Positions 1-8,282 are shown, counted from the stretch's first letter. The stretch is 19,940 nt of DNA from Candidatus Poribacteria bacterium (GCA_002687025.1 NYZG01000327.1:1-19940), one strand, 5' to 3'. The notes: generated by a model not told the origin, from the sequence alone. Translations and numbers: made by a program.

Positions 1-721
1 CGCCGGCCGCCGCAACCGCCGGTCCGGCGACGGGTACCCTCGCCTGCCACCGCGAGTCGGGCCGCGCCGGCGACGGCGGATGTGCCGGGATGAGCGCCGC
101 TGTCTGGCCGACCAGATCCGCGACTGCGGGGCCCATCGTGGCCGATACGACCGCATCGAAGGCGACGCCCCGAGCGCCAGTGCGGCGGAAGTAGTCCCGC
201 AGTCGGGCCCGCGCGCGTGAGACGCGCCGCTCCACGGCATTCGGCGTCACCGCGAGCGCCCGGGCGATGTCCTCGTACGAGTGACCCGTCAGGTACCGCA
301 TCACGAGCGGCACGCGAATCGTCTCGGGCAGCGTCGCGAGCGCGGCGTCCAGTAGCTGGCGCGTGTCCTCGTCGCGCTCGAACGCCTCCTGGCCCGACTC
401 CTCGGACGCGGGCGTCGCGGCGTCGCACGGCTCCGCGACGGGCGTCTCCCACCGTCGCCACCTCCCCTGCTGCGATGTGCGCGACAGCGCAATCCGCATC
501 AACCAACTCTCGAAGTAGTCCGGCTCCCGCAACTGGCCGAGGCGTTCGTAGGCCCGGAGGAACGTGTCCTGCGTGGCGTCCTCGGCGTCGGAGTGGTCCA
601 GCAGGCGGGCGTACGCGTAGCCATACACGTACCCCATGTACCTCTCGACGAGTTCGCCGAAGGCATCACGATCCCCGCGCTTCGCTCTCAGGATCAGTGA
701 GCGATCGCCGGCCTGCGGCAT
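1..721 (-). CDS. ECF-type sigma-70 factor with C-terminal extension (3' end beyond the window)
   Basis: This is an RNA polymerase sigma factor of the extracytoplasmic-function type; the frame is open from the start to the left edge, giving 240 residues. Sigma region 2 spans about residues 13-82, with the core-binding stretch around DAEDATQDTFLRAYERL. Sigma region 4 spans about 120-176, with the helix-turn-helix in SYEDIARALAVTPNAVERRV. After region 4 the protein does not stop: about 60 further residues follow, ending in an Ala/Val/Pro-rich run that could lead into a membrane segment. The post-region-4 linker (TGARGVAFDAVV) resembles that of the sigma factor at 11828-13897, so an anchored C-terminal domain beyond the window is likely (inference). 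The ATG at 721 was chosen because GAGGGAAG lies 9 nt upstream and the other ATG nearby, at about 737, runs into a stop. It is divergent from the dioxygenase gene at 931. The sigma identity is firm; the target genes are unknown. Confidence 0.88.
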   Translation of the reverse strand, partial: MPQAGDRSLILRAKRGDRDAFGELVERYMGYVYGYAYARLLDHSDAEDATQDTFLRAYERLGQLREPDYFESWLMRIALSRTSQQGRWRRWETPVAEPCDAATPASEESGQEAFERDEDTRQLLDAALATLPETIRVPLVMRYLTGHSYEDIARALAVTPNAVERRVSRARARLRDYFRRTGARGVAFDAVVSATMGPAVADLVGQTAALIPAHPPSPARPDSRWQARVPVAGPAVAAAG

Positions 722-850
722 TCGCCGTAGCTTCCCTCATTCATCGCGCCCACTCCACTGCGCGCTCCCGACGCAACTTAAGACCCGCGACGGGTCCTCG
801 GCCTGACACGTTTCTCGTCGCGAGTTGGGAGTGTGGTGTCTGTGTCGGTC

Positions 851-869
851 GCGTGGCAACGTGCCACGC
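851..869. promoter_or_regulatory. Perfect 8-bp inverted repeat, candidate operator in the divergent sigma/PhyH intergenic region
   Basis: The arms GCGTGGCA (851-858) and TGCCACGC (862-869) are exact reverse complements separated by ACG. The site lies 61 nt before the PhyH start at 931 and 129 nt from the sigma start at 721, in a 209-nt divergent intergenic region. Its inner 15 bp (853-867) match the palindrome at 8283-8297 at all but the third, ninth and thirteenth bases, with the third and thirteenth changes compensating each other. Operator function is inferred from symmetry, position and recurrence. A stem-loop in the leader is the alternative. Confidence 0.5.
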
Positions 870-930
870 CGTTGCGTCACGCGTCGGGAGGCGGCACAGT
901 GCCAGCGGCCAAGGCAGGGAAGGGGAGGCG

Positions 931-1728
931 ATGACGGACAACGAGAAGTTCCTGTTCGATCTGCGGGGGTACCACGTGCTCCCAGACGTGCTGACCGAGG
1001 ACGAGGTGGCGCTCGCCAATGAGGCGGTCGAGACTCACGAGCATCTCATCCGCAACCGACCGGCGGGTCTGGCGCAAGACTCGGAGCAGTTGCGGCGGGA
1101 GAACGGGCGCGGCGAGTTCCGACAGAATCCGCTCACCTTCGACCGCCCATGGTGCGAGCCGTTCCGCCGGATGCTTGCCCACGAACGCCTCATCGACCTC
1201 TTCAACGAGATACTCGGGCCGGGATTCCGTCTCGACCACGGCCCAGGTCTGATCCGCATGGAGCGTGGCACGGAAGGCCACTGGCTACACGGCGGCGCGA
1301 CCCACGACCCAAGCCAATACCACAACTTCCGACACGGTCGGATGGAGGCGGGGCTATGCGTCGCCGCGTGGCAACTCACCGAGGTGAAACCGGGCGACGG
1401 CGGGTTCGCCTGCGTGCCGGGCAGCCACAAGTCGAACTACCGGCCGCCGCGTAGCGTCGTGGCGCTCGAGGACGACCTCGGCTGCGTCGAACAGCTGCCG
1501 GCGGGGCCGGGATCGCTCGTGATCTTCAACGAGGCGCTCGTTCACGGGACGCTGCCCTGGGAGCCGGACGACCGCGAACGACGCTCCGTACTGTTCAAGT
1601 ACTCGCCGGGATACCTGTCGTGGGGCTCCCCGCACGCGGAGTGCCCCATCGCGGACCCGACGCCCGCGGAAGTCGCGCTGTACGAGCCGCCCAGACGTAC
1701 GGGGCGCACGAAGCTGCCGGCCGAATGA
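931..1728 (+). CDS. Phytanoyl-CoA dioxygenase (PhyH) family Fe(II)/2-oxoglutarate oxygenase
   Basis: A 265-residue cytoplasmic protein of the PhyH family, enzymes that usually hydroxylate (and sometimes halogenate) small molecules using Fe(II), 2-oxoglutarate and O2; the substrate here cannot be read from sequence. Visible family marks are the proximal His120 in GHWLHGGATHDP, the central AAWQLTEVKPGDGGFACVPGSHKS block (142-168), the distal His205 in EALVHGTLPW, and Arg217/Arg218 in ERRSVLFKYSPGY for 2-oxoglutarate binding. The usual H-x-D motif reads H120-G-G122, so the metal carboxylate is not at its normal place. The ATG at 931 is preceded by a strong GGGGAGG 3 nt upstream. The frame extends upstream to 217, but that part is antisense to the sigma factor and has shadow-like Arg/Pro-rich composition, so it is excluded. 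Length is normal for the family. Family call is firm, reaction unknown. Confidence 0.9.
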   Translation: MTDNEKFLFDLRGYHVLPDVLTEDEVALANEAVETHEHLIRNRPAGLAQDSEQLRRENGRGEFRQNPLTFDRPWCEPFRRMLAHERLIDLFNEILGPGFRLDHGPGLIRMERGTEGHWLHGGATHDPSQYHNFRHGRMEAGLCVAAWQLTEVKPGDGGFACVPGSHKSNYRPPRSVVALEDDLGCVEQLPAGPGSLVIFNEALVHGTLPWEPDDRERRSVLFKYSPGYLSWGSPHAECPIADPTPAEVALYEPPRRTGRTKLPAE

Positions 1729-1770
1729 CACGCGTGCATGTCGAGAGCGTATACGGCGTCCGTCGATATC

Positions 1771-1797
1771 CGCTCGCGGCCTGACACGGCCGGAGCG
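1771..1797 (+). terminator. Possible hairpin terminator after the PhyH gene (no T-tract)
   Basis: CGCTC-gc-GGCC (1771-1781) pairs with GGCC-g-GAGCG (1788-1797) around a TGACAC loop, giving nine pairs with a small internal loop. It begins 43 nt after the PhyH stop and ends 78 nt before the next start. No run of T follows, so it may be a weak terminator or an mRNA-stabilising stem. Confidence 0.35.
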
Positions 1798-1875
1798 CGT
1801 TGCGCCGGTAGGCGGTACGTAGGATGATGCAGCGGGTTGCGCTGCCGTTGGTCGCCGGAGGGATCGCCCGCTCAC

Positions 1876-4059
1876 ATGCGTCATCTGCCCGTGCTCGCTT
1901 GCTGTCTGCTCACGCTCGTTTCGGCCGCCGTCCACACCGCAGAGCCCGCCGAGTCGGTCTGGGACCAGTACATTGCCCACGCTCACCCAACGAGGGCAGC
2001 CATTGAGGTGGATGGTCGCCTGAACGAGGCCGACTGGAACTCCGCCGAGCCGCTGACGGGCATGACCCAGTTCGAGCCCGATGAGGGCCTTCGCGCCACC
2101 GAGTCGACCGAGGTGCGCATCCTCTACGACGCGAAGAACCTCTATTTCGGCTTCACGTGCCACGAGTCGGACATGGATCGCATCGTCGCCAACGAGATGC
2201 GGCGCGATGCCCGCCTGCACGAGAACGACAACGTCTACATCATGCTCGACACCTACAACGACCGGCGCAGTGGCTTCTTCTTCCGCGTCAATCCCCTCGG
2301 GACGAGGCAGGACAGCGCGGTCACCGACAACGGCGACACACGGAACGAGAACTGGAACGCCGTCTGGGAGGCCGAGACGTCGCTGGACGACGACAAGTGG
2401 ACCGCCGAGATCGCCATACCGTTCGGTCAGCTGCGCTACAAGCAGAACGGCGCCATGGTCTGGGGGATGAACGTCGGCCGCGCCGTCCGGCGGAAGCAGG
2501 AAGAGGCGTCATGGATTCCGCTCCGTCAAGCGGACGGGTTTGCCGCGCATTACCAGAGCGCGCGCCTGGGCCAGCTGACAGGCATCGAGAACATCGCGAC
2601 CGGCGCCAACTTGGAGTTCCTGCCCTACGCCCTCCCGGGGATCACTGAGGCGGAGGGCGAGGACCAGAAAGCCGCGTTCGAAGTCGGCTTCGACGCGAAG
2701 TACGGCGTCACCCCCAATATCACGGCGGACGTCACGTTCAACACCGACTTTGCGCAGGTCGAAGCGGACGAGGAGCAGGTAAACCTCACGCGCTTCAGCC
2801 TGTTCTTCCCTGAGAAGCGGCCGTTCTTCCTCGAGGGCGCCGGGCTGTTCGACTTCGGCATTCCTCGCACGAGCTTCCGGCGGCCGCCGCCACTGCTGCT
2901 GTTCTACAGCCGTCGCATCGGGCTGGAAGAGGGCGACAGCATCCCGCTCATCCTCGGTGGCAAACTCACCGGTAAGGTCGGGCCGTACAGCGCGGGCGTG
3001 CTCAACGTCACGACGGATGCGGCTCAGGTCGAGGATGTCGGGCTTGTGCCGCGGCGGAACTTCACGGTGATGCGCGCCAAACGCGACGTGCTCGCGCAGT
3101 CGAGCATCGGGTTCATCGCCGTGAACCGACAGGACGACGTGTCCCATAACCGCGCCGGGGGAATCGACTTCCTGTACCGGCCCACGAGCAGCATGGACTT
3201 CCGCGCGGTATGGGCGCGAACGTCCGACAGCGTCTTGGACTCGCGAAGCGACGCCGCCTACCTTGGCGGCGGCTGGTCCAACGAGGACTACCGCGTCGAG
3301 GCGACGTACAGCGACATCGAGGACAACTTCGAGCCGGCGGTAGGTTTCGTGCGGCGGGACAACATGCGTCGCCTAACCGGCGAAGCGCGATACACGCCAC
3401 TCCTCAAGTCGTTCGGGCTGCGCAGATGGTGGTTCGGACCCGAGTTGGACTACACGTACGATCGCGACGGCAAGCTGCTGACCCGCAGCGCCGAGCTCGT
3501 GAGCTGGTTCGAGCTCGCCCGGGGAGGCAGCTTCGCCTTCTTCGGGTCCGACAGCACGGAGTACCTCGACGAGGAGTTCGAGATACGCGACGGCATCTTC
3601 ATCCCCGTTGGAACGTACGGCTTCCGCACGCTGAACGCCCGCGTCGAGACGGACGAGGCGAAGATGCTATCGCTCGAGGTCACCGGCGGGGGTGGCGGGT
3701 TCTTCGATGGCTCGCGCGGCGGCATCGGGGGCGAGTTGGCCTTCCGCCCCAGCGGCCGATTCAACCTTCGGGGGCGTTACCGGTTCGACCATGTCGACCT
3801 TCCCGCCGGAGAGTTCAACGCGAATATCCTAGCCACACGCGTCGACTACGCCTTCATGCCCGACCTGGTGACGAAGCTGTTCACGCAGTGGAACAGCGAC
3901 GCGGAGGTCATCACGATGAACTTCCTGCTCAGCTTCCTCTACCGGCCTGGCAGCAACCTGTTCCTCGCCTTCAACCGCGCGTGGGACCACAGTGGTGATG
4001 GCGTTGAGCTGGTAGATTCCGCCCTGGTCGCGAAGCTGACGTACTGGTGGAATCCGTGA
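1876..4059 (+). CDS. Secreted CBM9-like / DUF5916 outer-membrane-type protein
   Basis: A 727-residue exported protein. Residues 1-22 form a signal peptide (hydrophobic LPVLACCLLTLVSAAV, likely cleavage near the Ala before EPAES). Residues about 40-190 are a carbohydrate-binding family 9-like beta-sandwich: IEVDGRLNEADW at the start, then TEVRILYDAKNLYFGF, a segment with ENDNVYIMLDTYNDRRSG, and WTAEIAIPFGQLRY. The remainder is the DUF5916 region, with the hallmark FFPEKRPFFLEGAGLF at about 310-325 and many alternating beta strands ending in LTYWWNP, consistent with an outer-membrane beta-barrel (inference). Families like this are usually linked to binding or uptake of glycans or other polymers; the ligand is unknown. 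The frame opens at a TTG at 1837, but the ATG at 1876 starts the signal peptide directly. GGAGGG lies about 14 nt upstream, a rather long spacing. The 3' end overlaps the acetyltransferase gene. Confidence 0.88.
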   Translation: MRHLPVLACCLLTLVSAAVHTAEPAESVWDQYIAHAHPTRAAIEVDGRLNEADWNSAEPLTGMTQFEPDEGLRATESTEVRILYDAKNLYFGFTCHESDMDRIVANEMRRDARLHENDNVYIMLDTYNDRRSGFFFRVNPLGTRQDSAVTDNGDTRNENWNAVWEAETSLDDDKWTAEIAIPFGQLRYKQNGAMVWGMNVGRAVRRKQEEASWIPLRQADGFAAHYQSARLGQLTGIENIATGANLEFLPYALPGITEAEGEDQKAAFEVGFDAKYGVTPNITADVTFNTDFAQVEADEEQVNLTRFSLFFPEKRPFFLEGAGLFDFGIPRTSFRRPPPLLLFYSRRIGLEEGDSIPLILGGKLTGKVGPYSAGVLNVTTDAAQVEDVGLVPRRNFTVMRAKRDVLAQSSIGFIAVNRQDDVSHNRAGGIDFLYRPTSSMDFRAVWARTSDSVLDSRSDAAYLGGGWSNEDYRVEATYSDIEDNFEPAVGFVRRDNMRRLTGEARYTPLLKSFGLRRWWFGPELDYTYDRDGKLLTRSAELVSWFELARGGSFAFFGSDSTEYLDEEFEIRDGIFIPVGTYGFRTLNARVETDEAKMLSLEVTGGGGGFFDGSRGGIGGELAFRPSGRFNLRGRYRFDHVDLPAGEFNANILATRVDYAFMPDLVTKLFTQWNSDAEVITMNFLLSFLYRPGSNLFLAFNRAWDHSGDGVELVDSALVAKLTYWWNP

Positions 4060-4547
4060 TCCCCGGCTTCGCCATACGCGACGGCGTCGCCTCGGATGCG
4101 GATGTCGTCGCCGAAATCGCCGTCGAGGCGTGGCGACCTATCTACGCGCACTCCCGCGAGACGCTCGGTTCCGAGTTGTTCGCTCATCTGCACACCGACT
4201 GGGAAGCCGAGAAGGCGCGCCAGGTCCGACAGGCGTGCGAGGACGACTCGCGTGGGAGTGTGCTGATCGCGACCGTGGGCGGTGTCGTGGTCGGGTTCGT
4301 GTCGTTCTACACGCACGCGGCGCCGGTGGGCGTCATCGGCAACAACGCCGTGCGACCCGAGTACCAGTCCCGCGGGATCGCCACGGAGCTCTACGAGACC
4401 ACGCTCGATCGTCTTCGCGCCGCGGGCATGCGTTACGCGCGCGTCACTACAGGCGGCGATCCTGCCCACGCTCCGGCGCGGCGCGCGTACGAGAAGGTTG
4501 GCTTCGGCGCGGAATTGCCCAGCGTTACCTACCATCGGGAGCTGTAG
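4047..4547 (+). CDS. GNAT-family N-acetyltransferase
   Basis: A 166-residue cytoplasmic acetyltransferase that would move the acetyl group of acetyl-CoA to an amine; the acceptor is not predictable. GNAT marks are the beta4 strand GNNAVRPEYQSRGIATELYE (about 101-120) containing the Q-S-R-G-I-A pyrophosphate-binding loop, and the RRAYEKVGF motif near the C-terminus. The N-terminal FAIRDGVASDADVVAEIAVEAW is a typical GNAT opening. The ATG at 4047 overlaps the DUF5916 gene by 13 nt. A GTG at 4056 forms a GTGA overlap with that gene's stop and is an equally plausible start. Either way translation is probably coupled to the upstream gene. Tex follows after about 100 nt. Confidence 0.88.
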   Translation: MESVIPGFAIRDGVASDADVVAEIAVEAWRPIYAHSRETLGSELFAHLHTDWEAEKARQVRQACEDDSRGSVLIATVGGVVVGFVSFYTHAAPVGVIGNNAVRPEYQSRGIATELYETTLDRLRAAGMRYARVTTGGDPAHAPARRAYEKVGFGAELPSVTYHREL

Positions 4548-4649
4548 GCTTCGCTTGCCGGCGTCACGCCGCAGCGCCGCGCCTCCGCGACCGTGGTGAG
4601 GGGCTCCCCTGGCCGACCACCCAATGACGGCGAGACGCAAGGGACACGA

Positions 4650-6836
4650 ATGGCGGACACAGGTGACCTCCTGCAGGCGCGCTACGTCGGCATCGTCGCG
4701 CGCGAAGCCGGATGCCGCGCCACGCAGGTGGAGGCGGCCGCGACGCTGCTCGCCGAGGGGGCGACGGTCCCGTTCATCGCGCGGTACCGCAAGGAGGCCA
4801 CCGGCGGCCTCACCGACGCGCAGTTGGAGGAGATCGCGAAGCGTCGCGCGTACTACGTAGACCTGACGCGGCGGCGCGAGGCGATTCTCACGAACCTGCG
4901 CGAGCAGGGATTACTAAGCGACGAGCTGGCAGCGGCGGTGGACGCGGCGACGAGCAAGCAGGAGTTGGAGGACCTTTACCTGCCCTACCGCCCGCGCAGA
5001 CGCACCCGCGCGCAGGCGGCCCGAGAGCGAGGCCTGGAGCCCCTGGCGGACGCCCTGTTCGTGTCCAGGAGATCGCGGAAGCGGCCCGCCGATCTCGCGC
5101 GGGCGTATGTCGATCCCGACGGCGATGTCCCGGACACCACGGCGGCGCTCGCGGGCGCGCGTGACATCCTCGCCGAGCGCGTCGCCGAGTCGGCGGACAA
5201 CCGCGCGAAGCTGCGCGATCTTGTAGGAAGAGAGGGCGTGCTCGCGTCGCGCGTCGTCCGTGGGAAAGAGGACGACGCGCGCGTCTACGAGGACTACTTC
5301 GAGTACCGCGAACGCGCCAGCCGCGCGGCATCGCATCGTCTGCTCGCGATCTATCGAGGCGAACGCGAGGGGTTCCTCGCCAGCTCGTTGGAGGTCGACG
5401 ACGACCGCGTGCTGAATGGCCTCGCGCGCGGATGGGACGTCCATCCCCGCACTCAGTGCGGCGCCGAGGTGGTGGCGGCTCTCGCGGACGGCTACAAGCG
5501 CCTACTCGGCCCGTCCATCGCCAACGAGATACACGCCGAACTGCGCTCCCGCGCCGAAGCCGAGGCGATCGCAGTGTTCCGGGCGAATCTCGAGGCGCTG
5601 CTAATGCAGGCGCCGCTGGGCCAGGTACCTGTGATGGGCATCGACCCCGGCTACCGGACGGGGTGCAAGATCGCCGTCGTGAATGCTACCGGTCGCGTTG
5701 TCGAAACCGCCGTGACTTACCCGGGACGCTCGGAAGCGGAGGATGGGAAGGCTGCGGACGCGTTGCGCGCGGCAGTGGGACACCACGACGTCCGCGCGGT
5801 AGCGGTCGGCGCAGGCACGGGCGGCCGCGAGATGGACGCCTTCGCGCGGAAGGCGCTTGCCGATGCCCGAGACGTTATCGTGGCGCTCGTGCCGGAGACG
5901 GGCGCGTCCGTCTACTCCGCGTCGGAAATCGCCCGCGAGGAGCTGCCGACGCTGGATGTGTCCCTGCGTGGCGCGGCGTCCATCGCCCGACGCACCCAGG
6001 ACCCGCTCGCGGAGCTCGTGAAGATCGACCCGAAGGCGTTGGGCGTCGGCCAATACCAGCACGATGTAGATCAGAAGGCGCTGCAAGGTGAACTGGACGC
6101 CGCCGTGGAGAAGGTGGCGAATCAGGTGGGCGTCGAGCTCAACACCGCGTCGGCCCCGCTGCTGAGACGCGTGTCAGGTCTCACGAGTCGCGTCGCGAGC
6201 GAGATCGTCGCGCACCGAGACGCGCAAGGCCCGTTCAAGTCGCGGCGGGAGTTGCGCGACGTGCCCAGATTGGGCGCCAAGGCGTATGAGCAGGCCGCCG
6301 GCTTCCTGCGCATCCGTGGCGCGGGGAATCCCCTGGACAACACCGCTGTGCACCCGGAAAGGTACGGAGTGGTTGAGGAGATGGCTCGGGCCCTGGGCGT
6401 GAAGACGAAGGGACTCGTCGGCGCGCCACATCTGGCCGACAAGCTGGACCTGTCCCGCTTCGTTGACGAGGCGACGCAACTCGGCCTCTACACGCTGGAC
6501 GACATCCGCGGAGAGCTCGCGCAACCGGGGCGAGACCCAAGGCCGGACTTCCAGACGCCCGAGGTCCGCGAGGACGTCGCCACGATCGACGATCTGGCGG
6601 AGGGCATGGTCCTCGAAGGCCGCGTGACGAACGTTACCAACTTCGGCGCGTTCGTGGACATCGGTGTCAAACGGGACGGCCTGGTGCACCTGTCCGAGCT
6701 ATCCGACTCGTGGGTCGACGACCCGCGCCAGGTCGTCCAGGTGGGACAGATAGTCACTGCCGTTGTCGTCGACATCGACCGGGGCCGCGAGCGCATCGGC
6801 CTCTCTATGAAAGCCGTCGCCGGGCCCGGCGGATGA
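4650..6836 (+). CDS. tex: Tex family RNA-binding transcription accessory protein
   Basis: A 728-residue cytoplasmic protein of the Tex/YhgF family, nucleic-acid-binding proteins that associate with transcription and have been linked to stress tolerance and toxin expression. Domains in order: an N-terminal helical region (about 1-190, with GATVPFIARYRKEATGGL at 37-54, highly typical of Tex); a central helical region; a YqgF/RNase H-like fold starting at VMGIDPGYRTGCKIAVV (about 328-450); helix-hairpin-helix segments (about 490-570, with LRDVPRLGAKAYEQAAGFLRI); and a C-terminal S1 domain (about 650-720, GMVLEGRVTNVTNFGAFVDI). Length is normal. The ATG at 4650 was chosen because AAGGG lies 6 nt upstream and the protein then begins as Tex proteins do. 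The frame is open further upstream from a GTG at 4593 but without family similarity. Its stop overlaps the next start. Confidence 0.96.
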   Translation: MADTGDLLQARYVGIVAREAGCRATQVEAAATLLAEGATVPFIARYRKEATGGLTDAQLEEIAKRRAYYVDLTRRREAILTNLREQGLLSDELAAAVDAATSKQELEDLYLPYRPRRRTRAQAARERGLEPLADALFVSRRSRKRPADLARAYVDPDGDVPDTTAALAGARDILAERVAESADNRAKLRDLVGREGVLASRVVRGKEDDARVYEDYFEYRERASRAASHRLLAIYRGEREGFLASSLEVDDDRVLNGLARGWDVHPRTQCGAEVVAALADGYKRLLGPSIANEIHAELRSRAEAEAIAVFRANLEALLMQAPLGQVPVMGIDPGYRTGCKIAVVNATGRVVETAVTYPGRSEAEDGKAADALRAAVGHHDVRAVAVGAGTGGREMDAFARKALADARDVIVALVPETGASVYSASEIAREELPTLDVSLRGAASIARRTQDPLAELVKIDPKALGVGQYQHDVDQKALQGELDAAVEKVANQVGVELNTASAPLLRRVSGLTSRVASEIVAHRDAQGPFKSRRELRDVPRLGAKAYEQAAGFLRIRGAGNPLDNTAVHPERYGVVEEMARALGVKTKGLVGAPHLADKLDLSRFVDEATQLGLYTLDDIRGELAQPGRDPRPDFQTPEVREDVATIDDLAEGMVLEGRVTNVTNFGAFVDIGVKRDGLVHLSELSDSWVDDPRQVVQVGQIVTAVVVDIDRGRERIGLSMKAVAGPGG

Positions 6837-7570
6837 CCACTCCCAACGACCACGAGCCCCTAGCCGCGCGCATGCGGGCGTCCGGCCTCGGCCGGTATGA
6901 GTCCGATGTCCTCGCGACGGTCGGGGGCCACCCGGTCTACATCCTGCGATCGGGACCCGCTCAGGCTGGGCGGCCGCGCCTGGTTCTTTCCGCTGGGACG
7001 CACGGCGACGAGCCCGCTGGCGTCGAGGCGGTGCTTCGTCTCCTCGAAGGTGAGGACCCGACGCTCGCCTCCTTCGACTGGGTCGCCCTTCCCTGCATCA
7101 ATCCGACAGGGAGCGCCGCCGGCACGCGCGAGAACGGCGCGGGGATCGACATCAACCGCTCGTTCGAAAACGACGCGGCCGACGAGGCCCGTGTCGTCAA
7201 GCGAGCCCTCGGCAACGACGCGTTCGACCTGTTCATCGAGTGCCACGAGGACTTGGAGGCGACCGCCTTCTATATGTTCGAGTGCGGCGACGGACGCAGC
7301 GCACTCGGCTCTCGCGTGATGGCGGATGTCGCGCAGGTGTGCCCGGTGAGCCACGCGTCCGAGATAGACGGCATGCGCGCCCTTGAAGGGGTCATCCAGG
7401 TGGACGAGGCGTTCGCGCGGCACGGTCACCGCTCGATGGCTCTCTACATGTGGCGCTTCCGCGCAAGGCGTGTTCTGACGTGCGAGGCGCCCGGTTCATT
7501 GCCGTTCGAGCAGCGCGTGACCGCGCACATGACGGCCATTCGCTCTGCGTTGACCTGGGCCAGCCGGTAG
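6833..7570 (+). CDS. M14-type zinc carboxypeptidase / succinylglutamate desuccinylase-aspartoacylase family hydrolase
   Basis: A 245-residue cytoplasmic zinc hydrolase of the M14/AstE-AspA superfamily, which cleaves C-terminal residues or N-acyl amino acids. Zinc ligands are visible as His57 and Glu60 in SAGTHGDEPAG and His138 in FIECHED. Substrate-binding NPTG (90-93) and Asn108-Arg109 in GIDINRSF are present, as is the probable catalytic Glu218 in LTCEAPGS. It is short for a carboxypeptidase and lacks the C-terminal domain of AstE, so it may represent a minimal member. The ATG at 6833 forms an ATGA overlap with the Tex stop codon, indicating translational coupling. The frame runs upstream to 6710 inside tex, but that is a shadow. 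It ends convergently with the lipoprotein gene, 51 nt away; no convincing terminator is seen there apart from a CCGGCGCCGG palindrome at 7580-7589. Substrate unknown. Confidence 0.85.
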   Translation: MTTPNDHEPLAARMRASGLGRYESDVLATVGGHPVYILRSGPAQAGRPRLVLSAGTHGDEPAGVEAVLRLLEGEDPTLASFDWVALPCINPTGSAAGTRENGAGIDINRSFENDAADEARVVKRALGNDAFDLFIECHEDLEATAFYMFECGDGRSALGSRVMADVAQVCPVSHASEIDGMRALEGVIQVDEAFARHGHRSMALYMWRFRARRVLTCEAPGSLPFEQRVTAHMTAIRSALTWASR

Positions 7571-7621
7571 GGCAGGCGACCGGCGCCGGAAGGATTCGGT
7601 GGCCCATCAGGGCGACAGCCG

Positions 7622-8128
7622 TCACAGCAATGCCTCGTATACGAGGCGCGCGCGCACGATGAGCCCGTCCACGATGCGCTCGTCCGTCGTGGCGTGGGCC
7701 TGCCAGTGCCACGACCCCGCTTCTCCTGCCGCAAGCTGCGTCGGATAGTCGACCATGCGCGCGCCGACATCGCTGCGCTCGGACCATGCCGCGCCGGGAT
7801 GCGATGGCCTCAACACCACCTCGAACAGCAGTATGTCCGCCGGCACGCGCGCGCTGAGCGTCCCGGACGCCGAGACCGTCGCCGTTGTGACGCCGTGCTC
7901 GTCTTCGCGGAGGATGATGTGGACACGATCTACTACGGCCGTGACTTCGCCGTCGGGAGAAAGGACGATTAGCTCGGCACGGCCTACGAGGTTCTTCGGC
8001 AGCTGCCCGCTCGGCGTAATGAGGACAGGCTGCGATTCCACCAACGTGTGCCTCGCCTCGCCGCAACCGAGCGTTGCGAGGAAGGCGCCGAGGATGAGCG
8101 ACGGGAAATAGTAGTGCGCTCTGGTCAT
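7622..8128 (-). CDS. Small putative lipoprotein of unknown function
   Basis: A 168-residue protein that I do not recognise. The N-terminus is MTRAHYYFPSLILGAFLATLGCGEARH: a short basic start, a hydrophobic stretch, then a Cys at residue 22 in LATLGC, which resembles but does not perfectly match the lipobox. The mature part is beta-rich in appearance (repeating patterns such as GRAELIVLSPDGEVTAVVDRV and DGLIVRARLVYEALL) without Cys clusters or obvious catalytic motifs, so a small periplasmic beta domain is plausible (inference). The ATG at 8128 was preferred over in-frame GTG (8134) and TTG (8137) codons; none has a clear ribosome-binding site. Codon use matches the neighbours. It lies downstream of the histidine kinase on the same strand, separated by about 280 nt that contain the palindrome at 8283-8297, so it probably has its own promoter. 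Confidence 0.65.
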   Translation of the reverse strand: MTRAHYYFPSLILGAFLATLGCGEARHTLVESQPVLITPSGQLPKNLVGRAELIVLSPDGEVTAVVDRVHIILREDEHGVTTATVSASGTLSARVPADILLFEVVLRPSHPGAAWSERSDVGARMVDYPTQLAAGEAGSWHWQAHATTDERIVDGLIVRARLVYEALL

Positions 8129-8282
8129 GTTCACCAATCCAACGGCGAACCGCGGGGCGGCCGTTGGCGATGCATTCGCACGGGTCGTGCCAACCCAGTC
8201 CCAGTACCCGCAGCGACCAGGAACGCGGTCGTCATGCGGCTTTCCGGCGACGCTATGCGCCCGGGCCGCGCGAACTGAAGCC

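Noticed and set aside
217..930. Long N-terminal extension in frame with the PhyH gene
   Set aside because: It lies antisense to the sigma factor, has Arg/Pro/Ser-rich shadow composition, and the strong ribosome-binding site is at 931.
1354..2220. 288-codon minus-strand open frame
   Set aside because: It overlaps both the PhyH and DUF5916 genes on the opposite strand and has no family features.
4559..4571. Palindrome CGGCGTCACGCCG before tex
   Set aside because: Short, GC-only arms of this kind arise often by chance here, and no second copy was seen.
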